A stretch of DNA of 22,322 bases from Pseudomonadota bacterium (GTDB taxonomy: Bacteria > Pseudomonadota > Alphaproteobacteria > Sphingomonadales > Sphingomonadaceae): NCBI GenBank assembly GCA_030271595.1, contig JARXKO010000003.1, positions 1 to 22,322 of the forward strand. Reading direction: 5' to 3'. The notes below the pieces were generated by a model. It made no database searches. It saw nothing but the letters and a program-made list of their open reading frames with translations, and had not been told where the DNA came from. Shown here in pieces: positions 13,603 through 20,751 of this stretch. The translations under genes were made by a program, and so were the position numbers. Each line of letters starts with the position of its first letter. Within the stretch, counting starts at the first letter, position 1.

Positions 13603-16305
13603 ATGACGAGCTCGATCGGTTCGCGCTGGTGGCGTCGCGCGCTCGTTGCACTGGCCGCGCTCTGCGCAACCATGTCCCCGGCCGCGGCGCCGGCCGGCAG
13701 CAGCTGGACTGCCGATCCCGAAGCCCAGTTCCTGCTCGACGTGAACCTCCACCGCCTGGTGCTCGGCAATGGAGTCCGCGCCTATCAAACGCCTGAAGGC
13801 GCCTGCGTCATGCTCGGCGACTTCCTGACCACGCTCGACGTGCCGCTGAAGATCGATCTGGGCAGCGGCACCGCCAAAGGCTGGGCATTCGACGAAAAAA
13901 ACAAGATTCTTATAGATCGCAATGCGCACGTCGCGGAGATAAAAGGCAAACGCGAGGCATTTGCAATAAGCGACGTGCGCGAGACCCCGGATGGGTGGTG
14001 CGTCGATAGCCAGGCGCTCGCCCGCTGGTTCGGCATGGTGGTCAAGGCCGACGTCTACAACAGCGTCCTGCGTCTCGACACGGACAGCAAATTGCCGGTC
14101 GAGCTGGCGATCGCGCGCAAGGCTCGCGGGGAAGAAGTCGCGCGCAAGCGCAATGCCGCTTTTTCGCTCGCCAGCCTGCCACGGATGAAATTGCCGTACC
14201 GGATGTGGCGCACCCCGGCGCTCGAGTTCGTGGTCAATGCCGGGGTCCGCTACGGCGGCAAAGGCAGTAGCCTGGACATCCGCCGCGACGCCAACGTCTA
14301 TGCCGCGGGTGAGGTGGCGGGCATGTCCTACCTCGCCAGCATCGCCGTCAATCCCAACGGCCTGCCGAAGAACATCTGGGCGCGATTCTATCGCTCGGAC
14401 CCCGACGGGAATTTGCTCGGGCCGCTCCACGCCACCCATTTCGCCGCGGGCGACGTTCCCGGCTTATCGTCGACCTTCAGCAGCGCCGGGGCCAATGGCC
14501 GCGGCCTGGTCGTCACCAACCGCCCGCTCAACCAGATCGGAAGCTTCGACCGGACCGAATTCCGCGGCCGGCTTCAGCCTGGATGGGATGCCGAGCTCTA
14601 CCGCAACGGTACGCTGGTCGCCTTCGACAACGATCCCGAAGGCAAAGGCGAATATGTCTTCTCCAACATCGATGTCATGGTCGGGGACAATGACTATGAG
14701 ATCATCCTTCATGGCCCCCAAGGCCAGGAACAGCATGTCCGCGACACGCTCAATGTCGGCCAGGACAGCGCTCCGCCGGGCAAATTATGGTATTGGGCCG
14801 GGGTTCGCCAGCCGGGCAAGGACCTGCTCAAGATCGGCAACACCGCGCCCACTCCATCGGCGACCGACCCGCCGGTCGCGGTCAGCAGCGGTCCCGAAGC
14901 GATCGCCCAGCTCCAATATGGAATCGACAAGCGGACGGCGGTCAGTGCCCTCGTCCGCTCGGCGCTGATCGAGGATCAACGCGTGACCTTCGTCGAAGGC
15001 GCGGTGCGCCGCACGATCGGCGATTCGGTGGTCGAACTCGCCGCGCTCGCCAACAGCCGTCATGAACTGGCCGGCCGGGCCCAGGTGCTGGCCAGGATCG
15101 GCAGCGCGACCCTGTCCGCCTCCAGCATGTTCAGCCAGGGCAATGGCGGGCTCGATACTCAGGGCCGGATACTCAAAACCTCAAACCGCATCGGCCTTGG
15201 CCTTCCGCTCAAGCTCGGCCACACCCGGATTCCGATCTCGGCAAGCGTTGGACGCAACGATTTCGCCGACGGTAGCCGCGCTTATGACGGCATGGTGCGC
15301 ATCGGTACGCATATCGGGCCGTTCGATCTTGCCAGCGCGACGACTTATGAGCGGCTGCAACCTGCCGATTCGAAACGTCCCGAGGAGCATCTCACGACCG
15401 AGCTGATTGGCACGGCCCGGATCGGCGGGGTGCGCCTGCGCGGCACTGCCGAAGCCGATATCCTGCCGATCAAGCGGCTCACCTCCCTCGCCGTGGACGC
15501 GTATTGGTCGCGCAGCGAAAACACCGAGTGGGACGCGGGCATTCGCTATGACAGCGTGTCGAAACTCACCTCCGCCCGAATCGCCCATGTCCGGCGCTTC
15601 GACAGCATGGCGGTGACCTTTTCGGGGGAAGCGCAGTCCAATGGCGCGATTTCCGCCGGAATCCGGCTCAGTTTCTCGCTCGATCCGGCGCTATCGGGGT
15701 TGCGGCCGACCCGCGAGCGCCTCGCCAGCAACGGCATCGTCCATGCCCGGGTGTTCGAGGATCTCAACGACAACGGCTCCTACGACCCCGGAGAGCCGGT
15801 CGAGAAAAAGGCGTCGATCACGACCGGACTCAAACAGTCCGAGCAAGTGACCGATGACCAGGGTGAAGTCACGGTGGGAGGCCTTTCCCCCTATGTACCG
15901 CTGGCAATCGGAATCGACCAGTCGAGCCTCGACAACCCCGCGCTTGCGCCGGCAAAGCCGCTCCAGGTCATCGTCCCGCGGCCCGGGGTCGCGGCAATGC
16001 TCGATATTGCGCTGGTTGGCGGCGGGTCGATCGAAGGGTTCGCCGCCAAATCCGACGGAACGCCCTACGAAGGGCTCGATTTCGACCTGGTCGACAAATC
16101 GGGGGCGGTGGTTGCGACCGTACGCAGCGATCTCGATGGCTATTTCGTGTTCGAGAATATCCGCTACGGCAATTTCTCGCTGCGCCTCAACGGCGCCAGC
16201 GCAAGCGCCATCAAGGCCAGTCCGCTCGAGCCGGTCTCGATCGTGATCAACCACGACAAGCCCGCGGTCCGCCTCGGCGCGATCAAGGTCGCCGCGTTGC
16301 AATAG
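13603..16305 (+). CDS. Usher-like outer-membrane protein with C-terminal Ig/Cna-type domains
   Basis: The 900-residue protein has a signal peptide (about 1-30, Arg-rich start, ATMSPAAA end). Residues about 40-180 form a soluble domain beginning AQFLLDVNLHRLVLGNG with Cys and Trp (GWCVDSQALARWFG) and may be the subunit-binding part. Residues about 195-700 are Gly/Asn-rich with many alternating short strands and aromatic residues, fitting a beta-barrel. Residues 712-900 hold two Ig-like or carboxypeptidase-regulatory-like domains: one starts with HARVFEDLNDNGSYDPGEP (714-732), a possible calcium-binding loop, and the second is GGGSIEGFAAKSDGTPYEG onward (about 805-862). I see little obvious likeness to classical FimD/PapC plug and barrel signatures, so the usher role rests on size, topology and the adjacent chaperone. 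GGAG 5 nt before the ATG fixes the start. It ends at a hairpin. Confidence 0.72.
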   Translation: MTSSIGSRWWRRALVALAALCATMSPAAAPAGSSWTADPEAQFLLDVNLHRLVLGNGVRAYQTPEGACVMLGDFLTTLDVPLKIDLGSGTAKGWAFDEKNKILIDRNAHVAEIKGKREAFAISDVRETPDGWCVDSQALARWFGMVVKADVYNSVLRLDTDSKLPVELAIARKARGEEVARKRNAAFSLASLPRMKLPYRMWRTPALEFVVNAGVRYGGKGSSLDIRRDANVYAAGEVAGMSYLASIAVNPNGLPKNIWARFYRSDPDGNLLGPLHATHFAAGDVPGLSSTFSSAGANGRGLVVTNRPLNQIGSFDRTEFRGRLQPGWDAELYRNGTLVAFDNDPEGKGEYVFSNIDVMVGDNDYEIILHGPQGQEQHVRDTLNVGQDSAPPGKLWYWAGVRQPGKDLLKIGNTAPTPSATDPPVAVSSGPEAIAQLQYGIDKRTAVSALVRSALIEDQRVTFVEGAVRRTIGDSVVELAALANSRHELAGRAQVLARIGSATLSASSMFSQGNGGLDTQGRILKTSNRIGLGLPLKLGHTRIPISASVGRNDFADGSRAYDGMVRIGTHIGPFDLASATTYERLQPADSKRPEEHLTTELIGTARIGGVRLRGTAEADILPIKRLTSLAVDAYWSRSENTEWDAGIRYDSVSKLTSARIAHVRRFDSMAVTFSGEAQSNGAISAGIRLSFSLDPALSGLRPTRERLASNGIVHARVFEDLNDNGSYDPGEPVEKKASITTGLKQSEQVTDDQGEVTVGGLSPYVPLAIGIDQSSLDNPALAPAKPLQVIVPRPGVAAMLDIALVGGGSIEGFAAKSDGTPYEGLDFDLVDKSGAVVATVRSDLDGYFVFENIRYGNFSLRLNGASASAIKASPLEPVSIVINHDKPAVRLGAIKVAALQ

Positions 16306-16348
16306 TCGTCCGAGACGACTCGCACTGCCCAGACCGACTGGTCCGGGC
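16304..16348. terminator. Hairpins between the usher gene and tRNA-Leu
   Basis: AGTCGTC (16304-16310) pairs with GACGACT (16314-16320) around a 3-nt loop and includes the last bases of the usher stop codon. A second stem, GCCC-N-GACC with GGTC-N-GGGC (16327-16348), follows and forms a G-U pair when read on the minus strand. Neither has a U tract, so efficient intrinsic termination is doubtful. The pair lies between convergent transcripts and may slow or end both. Confidence 0.35.
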
Positions 16349-16368
16349 GCTCACGATCTAGACAAAAT

Positions 16369-16455
16369 TGGTGCGGTCGAGAAGACTCGAACTTCCACGG
16401 CCTTTCGGCCACAGCGACCTCAACGCTGCGCGTCTACCAGTTCCGCCACGACCGC
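16369..16455 (-). tRNA. tRNA-Leu (anticodon GAG)
   Basis: On the minus strand the sequence begins GCGGTCGTGGCGGAACTGG and ends with the matching acceptor strand CGACCGC, A73 and an encoded CCA. The anticodon arm is CAGCG-TTGAGGT-CGCTG with anticodon GAG. The long variable arm TGGCCGAAAGGCCG and the GTTCGAGTC T arm are the marks of a leucine tRNA, with 87 nt in total. It reads CUC and CUU codons. It is complete and is not followed by an integrase or other sign of an insertion. Confidence 0.97.
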
Positions 16456-16629
16456 ACGTCATGAATAGCAGGCCGGCCGGGTGGCCCACTGCTACTGGCA
16501 AGGCGGCGCCTCTAGCAAAGCGGTCTGGGGCACGCAATGGCGCGACCCGCTGAAGATCGAGTCCCGCTGGGGGACAAGTCCTTAACGCTTTGTTTACCTT
16601 TGACCCAACCGCGCGTTACTGTTGGCGTG

Positions 16630-16863
16630 ATGATCATCCTCGCCGCCCTTGCACTGACCGCGGCTGCCGCGGTGCCGAGCGGCGACAACGGCGGCCGCGG
16701 CCCGGCCGTGAGCGTCCGCGCATCGGCCCTGGCAACGGTTCGGCTGGTGCAAAGCGCGACCGTCCGGCTCGACGGCAACATCGCCGGGGACCCCCGCGAG
16801 CGCGATACGATCATTCACCTCGATGACGGTAATCATCCAGCAAAAATTGTTGAATTCGAATAA
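16630..16863 (+). CDS. Small secreted protein of unknown function
   Basis: The 77-residue product starts MIILAALALTAAAAVPSG, a signal-peptide-like stretch, and continues with VSVRASALATVRLVQSATVRLDG and a short acidic/hydrophobic C-terminus (DTIIHLDDGNHPAKIVEFE). The pattern of a leader followed by a valine/arginine/alanine-rich VRxxxxxxVRL segment recalls small conserved periplasmic proteins of sphingomonads (my recollection, unverified). A GTG directly before the ATG and an open frame up to 16537 are alternatives. It stops 6 nt before the stop of the zinc-ribbon gene on the opposite strand. Function unknown. Confidence 0.5.
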   Translation: MIILAALALTAAAAVPSGDNGGRGPAVSVRASALATVRLVQSATVRLDGNIAGDPRERDTIIHLDDGNHPAKIVEFE

Positions 16864-16869
16864 CTTAGC

Positions 16870-17808
16870 CTAGGCCCTGGCCGGCCCCAAGGTAAGGGTG
16901 ATTTCCTCCCCGCCGGGCGGGACATTGACTTCCGCGCTGTTAAAACTGGCGCTTGCTCCGGGCGCGAGCGACTGGGCCGGGGGAGCGATGGTCCAGCTGT
17001 ACACGATCTTGCCGGTGGCCGATTTCAACTGTGCCTCAAGCGGCGGCACCGGCTGCTCTTCACCGGTCGGATTGATGACCCGCCCGGTCACGGTTAGCAG
17101 CTCATTGCCGCTCTCCAGCCGTTGCCGATCCATATGCGTGGTGACCAGCGCCAGCCGGCTGGCCCCGCCAGGCGACAGCCCGATCCGCGACTTCCAGCTA
17201 TTGGGCGCGGCGAACCAGAACAAGGCGGCGAGCACCGCCACGGCAAGCGCCAGCAGCAGGATCGTCAGCAGCGGCCGGCGCCTGCTGCCATCGTCCTCGC
17301 CGGCAGCGAACGGGCTGAAGTCCTCGTTCTCGCCCGCGTCCACCGACGCTGCCGCAGGAACCCATTCGCCGCGCTCCTCGGCCTCGTCCGCGGCCGGCGG
17401 CGCCTGATCGCCGACCATCGCCTCTTCGTAAGCGCGCTCCTCGGCCTCGGGGCCCGCGCGCGGCTCGATGAGGGTCGCTTCGGCGAGCGATTCTTCGGCG
17501 CCGGCCTCGTCGTCAGTCGCCTCGGTCTCGTCGCTGGTGCCGCGCCCTTCGGCATAGCCATAATCTTCCGCCCGGTGGGCCGGTTCCGCTGCTTCGTCCG
17601 CGGCGCCCGTCGCAGGCTCGCGCGGTTCGTGCGCGTCACCGCCGGCCGCAATTGCCGCGGCCGGCGTCATCTCCTCCTCCGCGGAAGGATCAGGATTTTG
17701 ATGCCAGCTATGCTTGCACGAGGCGCAGCGGACCTGGCGCCCGTGGGGCGGGATCGCACCATCTTTCACCACATATTGCGTGCTGCAACTGGGGCAGGTG
17801 AGGATCAT
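16870..17808 (-). CDS. MJ0042-type zinc-ribbon membrane protein
   Basis: The 312-residue protein begins [20 protein letters not shown], the MJ0042 zinc-ribbon with ligands Cys5, Cys8, Cys28 and Cys31 (CASC, then KHSW). A long acidic, Ala/Glu-rich, probably unstructured region follows (about 44-173), then one transmembrane helix (179-201) and a periplasmic domain (about 220-312) of DUF3426-like character ([42 protein letters not shown]). No biochemical role is known for such proteins; the zinc ribbon should face the cytoplasm. It is divergent from ftsE. The ATG at 17808 gives the zinc ribbon an immediate start and follows GAGGG at about 10 nt. Confidence 0.85.
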   Translation of the reverse strand: MILTCPSCSTQYVVKDGAIPPHGRQVRCASCKHSWHQNPDPSAEEEMTPAAAIAAGGDAHEPREPATGAADEAAEPAHRAEDYGYAEGRGTSDETEATDDEAGAEESLAEATLIEPRAGPEAEERAYEEAMVGDQAPPAADEAEERGEWVPAAASVDAGENEDFSPFAAGEDDGSRRRPLLTILLLALAVAVLAALFWFAAPNSWKSRIGLSPGGASRLALVTTHMDRQRLESGNELLTVTGRVINPTGEEQPVPPLEAQLKSATGKIVYSWTIAPPAQSLAPGASASFNSAEVNVPPGGEEITLTLGPARA

Positions 17809-17907
17809 GATACAAAAGCCCTCTTCCGAGACGGGACAGTGCGGGTAAACAGGAATGCGGCAGGCTTGGCAAGGCGCGCTCGCCAGCATAGCCGGGGGTG
17901 TTGATCG

Positions 17908-17914
17908 GGAAGGA
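17908..17914 (+). promoter_or_regulatory. Shine-Dalgarno sequence implying a CTG start for ftsE
   Basis: GGAAGGA at 17908-17914 lies 8 nt before the CTG at 17923, the ideal distance. No ATG, GTG or TTG occurs in this frame between the upstream TGA (17902-17904) and the GTG at 17980, which would truncate the conserved N-terminus. Confidence 0.6.
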
Positions 17915-17922
17915 ATTCGAAA

Positions 17923-18627
17923 CTGTCGTCAGTCGCCCAATTTGACGCCGTCGGGCTGCGCTACGGGACCGGCGCGGAGGTGCTCCGCGACCTCGACTTC
18001 CGGCTGACCGGGGGCGGCTTCTATTTCCTCACCGGGCCATCGGGCGCGGGCAAGACCTCGCTCTTGCGGTTGCTCTACCTCGCCCAGCGCCCGACGCGCG
18101 GCCGTATCCGCCTGTTCGGGGAGGAACTGACCGATGCCCCGCGCGACGCCATGCCGCATTTCCGGCGGCGGATCGGCGTCGTGTTCCAGGACTTCCGCTT
18201 GCTGCGCCACATGTCGGCGTTCGACAATGTCGCCCTTCCGCTGCGGATTTCGGGAGTGAGGGAGGCGGAAGTCGAAGGCCCGGTGCGCGAGATGCTCGAC
18301 TGGGTCGGCCTCGCCGATCGCTCGAGCGCCCGCCCCGCGACCCTGTCGGGCGGCGAACAGCAGCGAGTGGCAATCGCCCGCGCCGTGATCAATCGTCCCG
18401 ACTTGCTGGTCGCCGACGAACCCACCGGCAATGTCGATTCCGATATGGCCAAACGGCTGATGCATTTGTTCAGTTCGCTCAACCAGCTGGGGACGACGGT
18501 GGTCGTCGCGACCCACGACGTCGGGCTGATCGGCGCGACTCCAGGCGCGGAACTGATCAGGCTCGAACAGGGCACGATGGTCGATCCGACCGGCGCCTTG
18601 CGCAATCCGCCCGGCAGGGGCGCATGA
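17923..18627 (+). CDS. ftsE: Cell division ATP-binding protein FtsE
   Basis: FtsE is the cytoplasmic ATPase of the FtsEX complex, which signals to periplasmic peptidoglycan hydrolases at the division septum. With the CTG start the protein has 234 residues: A-loop Tyr14 in GLRYGTG, Walker A GPSGAGKT (38-45), Q-loop Gln89 in VFQDFRLL, signature LSGGEQQ (141-147), Walker B LLVADEP (161-167) and H-loop His198. The GTG at 17980 would remove the A-loop and first strand ([11 protein letters not shown]), so a more upstream start is required; CTG at 17923 fits the ribosome binding site. It overlaps ftsX by 4 nt (ATGA). Confidence 0.95.
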   Translation: MSSVAQFDAVGLRYGTGAEVLRDLDFRLTGGGFYFLTGPSGAGKTSLLRLLYLAQRPTRGRIRLFGEELTDAPRDAMPHFRRRIGVVFQDFRLLRHMSAFDNVALPLRISGVREAEVEGPVREMLDWVGLADRSSARPATLSGGEQQRVAIARAVINRPDLLVADEPTGNVDSDMAKRLMHLFSSLNQLGTTVVVATHDVGLIGATPGAELIRLEQGTMVDPTGALRNPPGRGA

Positions 18628-19493
18628 AAGGCTTTCTAACGTCTTCGGCGGCCGACCGCCGATTGCTCGGCGTGGCGCCGTTGAGCGGGCCGACGCCGTG
18701 GGTTGTTGCGATCATGAGCTTTTCGATTTTCATCATCGCCGCTGCCGGACTCGCGCTGGCCAATAGCGCGCGGCTGTTCGAACGTTCGGTTGAGGCGCGC
18801 TATTCGATCGAGGTTCCGGCGGGGAGTGCGCGCCTGCCGCAATTGCTCGATGCGATGCGCGCCTCGGCTGACGTCACCAACCTCAAGCCGGTCCCGGAAA
18901 GTGCCATGCGCGACACACTTCGCCGCTGGCTCGGACCGCTTGCCAGCAGCAGCGACCTGCCGGTCCCGGCGCTGATCAATTTCGACCTCAAACCGGGCGC
19001 GAACCCGGCGGCGGTGGCGACGCGGGTTCAGGCGATCGAACCGGCGGCAACGGTCGAGGCGCATCGCGACTCGGTCGCGCCGGTGCTTCAATCGCTGCGC
19101 GCGCTGCAATGGATCGCGCTGACACTGGTCGTGCTCCTCGCCGGGGCGGCGTCGGCGGCGATCGTACTGGCCGCGCGCTCGGCGCTCGACACGCATCGCA
19201 CGACAATCGAGGTTCTTCACGGCATCGGCGCCACCGACCAGCAGATCACCGGCCTGATCCAGCGCAAGATCGCGATCGACTCACTTGCCGGGAGCCTCGG
19301 CGGAGCGATCGCCGCGGCGCTGGTCCTGGCGCTGCTCGCGACGGGCTCGGCTTTTCTTGGCCAGCTGAGCGGTGGTGCGACATTGGGCTGGGCGGATCTC
19401 GCCCTGCTCGCGGTGCTGCCCTTCGCCTTGACCGCGTTGGCGACGGTCATCGCGCGCTCGGCGGTGCTCGCCCGATTGCGTCAGGCATTATGA
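18624..19493 (+). CDS. ftsX: Cell division membrane protein FtsX
   Basis: FtsX is the four-helix inner membrane partner of FtsE and activates periplasmic wall hydrolysis. The 289-residue protein has a cytoplasmic N-terminus, a first helix at about 26-47, a large periplasmic region (about 48-160), and helices at about 163-184, 220-240 and 258-278. The segment HRTTIEVLHGIGATDQQI (191-208) is the FtsX coupling region that contacts FtsE. It overlaps ftsE and the next gene by 4 nt each (ATGA), so the three are translationally coupled. The sequence is more divergent than FtsE, as is usual for the family. Confidence 0.94.
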   Translation: MKGFLTSSAADRRLLGVAPLSGPTPWVVAIMSFSIFIIAAAGLALANSARLFERSVEARYSIEVPAGSARLPQLLDAMRASADVTNLKPVPESAMRDTLRRWLGPLASSSDLPVPALINFDLKPGANPAAVATRVQAIEPAATVEAHRDSVAPVLQSLRALQWIALTLVVLLAGAASAAIVLAARSALDTHRTTIEVLHGIGATDQQITGLIQRKIAIDSLAGSLGGAIAAALVLALLATGSAFLGQLSGGATLGWADLALLAVLPFALTALATVIARSAVLARLRQAL

Positions 19494-20026
19494 TCGCCCG
19501 CGCCTCCGCACTGGTGCTGCTGCTCTACGCACTCGGCTTCATGCTGTTCGCCTTCACGCTCGGCAAGCCCGCGCCGGCAAGTGCTGGCAAGGCTGATGCC
19601 GCTGTGGTCCTCACCGGCGGACCGGGACGGATCGAACACGCGGTCGCGGTGCTGCGCAGCGGTCAGGTCAAGCGGGTACTGGTCGCCGGCGCCGATCCCC
19701 TGGTGACCAAGGACGATATCGCGCGCCGGCTGGGCGGGAACCGCGAATTGCTCGATTGCTGCGTCGATCTCGGCAGCGAGTCGGTCGACACCCGCTCCAA
19801 TGCCGAAGAGGCCGGACGCTGGCTTGCCAAAAATCGCTTCAAATCGGTTCGCCTGATCACCAGCGACTGGCATATGCGCCGCGCCCGCTATGAGTTCGAA
19901 CGGGGGCTGGGCGGAAAATATGTGCTTTCTACGGACGCGGTGCGCTCAGAGCCGGGATTCCTGACCCTGTTCGGCGAATATAATAAATATGTCCTCCGCC
20001 GCCTCGCGGTATGGGCGGACATCTGA
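19490..20026 (+). CDS. YdcF/DUF218 family envelope protein
   Basis: The 178-residue protein has an N-terminal membrane helix (about 6-24) and the DUF218 fold: AAVVLTGGPGRIEHAV (37-52), KRVLVAGADP (61-70), a SVDTRSNAEEA segment (98-108) where the family often has SxNTxxEA, and RLITSDWHMRRARYEF (121-136). Family members such as ElyC and SanA influence envelope and peptidoglycan integrity in E. coli; the reaction is not known. The catalytic-looking residues are present. It overlaps ftsX by 4 nt (ATGA) and abuts plsC, so it is part of the ftsEX operon. Confidence 0.88.
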   Translation: MIARASALVLLLYALGFMLFAFTLGKPAPASAGKADAAVVLTGGPGRIEHAVAVLRSGQVKRVLVAGADPLVTKDDIARRLGGNRELLDCCVDLGSESVDTRSNAEEAGRWLAKNRFKSVRLITSDWHMRRARYEFERGLGGKYVLSTDAVRSEPGFLTLFGEYNKYVLRRLAVWADI

Positions 20027-20751
20027 TGTGGACGGCCCGCGCCATCCTGTTCGCGATCCTGTTCAACGTCGCGACCTTCCTGTGCGTAGTAGGGTCGCTC
20101 ATTGCCAGCCTGTTCAGCCGCAAGGCCCTGTTCGCGGTGGTCATGATCTGGACCCGCATCCATCGCGCTTTGGCCGAACAGCTGCTCGGCATCCGTACCC
20201 GTATGGAGGGTTCGATCCCGCACGGCTCCTATCTCATCGCGGTCAAGCATCAAGCGCAATATGAGACACTGGAAATGGTCCGGCTGTCCGACCTCCCGGT
20301 GCTGGTGATGAAGCGCGAACTCGCCGACATCCCGCTCTTCGGCAAGGTCACGCTGCTCTACGGGGTGATTCCGGTCGAGCGCTCGGCCGGGGCCAAGGCG
20401 CTGCGGGTGATGTTGACCGAAGGCCGGGCCGCGGTCGCCTCGGGCCGGCCGGTGGTCATCTACCCGGAAGGGACGCGGGTGCCGGTCGGGACTGCGCCGC
20501 CGCTTCGCTCAGGCTTCGCCGGACTCTATCGCGCGCTCGGTCTGCCGGTGGTTCCGGTCGCGCTCGACAGCGGGGTGTTCTGGGGCAAGGGCCTCGCCCG
20601 GCGCAGCGGGACGGTCACCTTCAAGGTCGGCGAGGTGATTCCGGCGGGCTTGGGCCGCGAGGAGATCGAGGCCCGGGTTCACGCCGCGATCAATGCGCTC
20701 GAACCGGCAGCGCAAGCCGCTCCTCGATCAACCGCGCAGGCGGGCTCCTAA
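20026..20751 (+). CDS. plsC: 1-acyl-sn-glycerol-3-phosphate acyltransferase (PlsC type)
   Basis: This membrane enzyme adds the second acyl chain to lysophosphatidic acid to give phosphatidic acid for phospholipids. The 241-residue protein has N-terminal hydrophobic helices (about 6-28 and 35-42), the catalytic HQAQYE motif (75-80, the HX4D/E form with Glu rather than Asp), IPLFGKVTLLYGVIPVER (102-119) and YPEGTR (146-151). The start at 20026 forms a TGATG junction with the ydcF stop; an in-frame ATG at 20011 would add five residues. The 3' end overlaps pheT by 24 nt, tail to tail. Confidence 0.9.
   Translation: MWTARAILFAILFNVATFLCVVGSLIASLFSRKALFAVVMIWTRIHRALAEQLLGIRTRMEGSIPHGSYLIAVKHQAQYETLEMVRLSDLPVLVMKRELADIPLFGKVTLLYGVIPVERSAGAKALRVMLTEGRAAVASGRPVVIYPEGTRVPVGTAPPLRSGFAGLYRALGLPVVPVALDSGVFWGKGLARRSGTVTFKVGEVIPAGLGREEIEARVHAAINALEPAAQAAPRSTAQAGS

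Noticed and set aside
16369..16455. tRNA-Leu as an integration site of a mobile element
   Set aside because: No integrase, direct repeat of the tRNA end or phage gene is visible on either side in this window.
17980..18627. GTG at 17980 as the ftsE start (215 residues)
   Set aside because: It removes the A-loop tyrosine and first beta strand that every FtsE has, and no ribosome binding site precedes it.
20026..20751. The Glu in the PlsC HX4E motif as a damaged active site
   Set aside because: Acyltransferases of this family are known with HX4D or HX4E, and the other motifs are intact.
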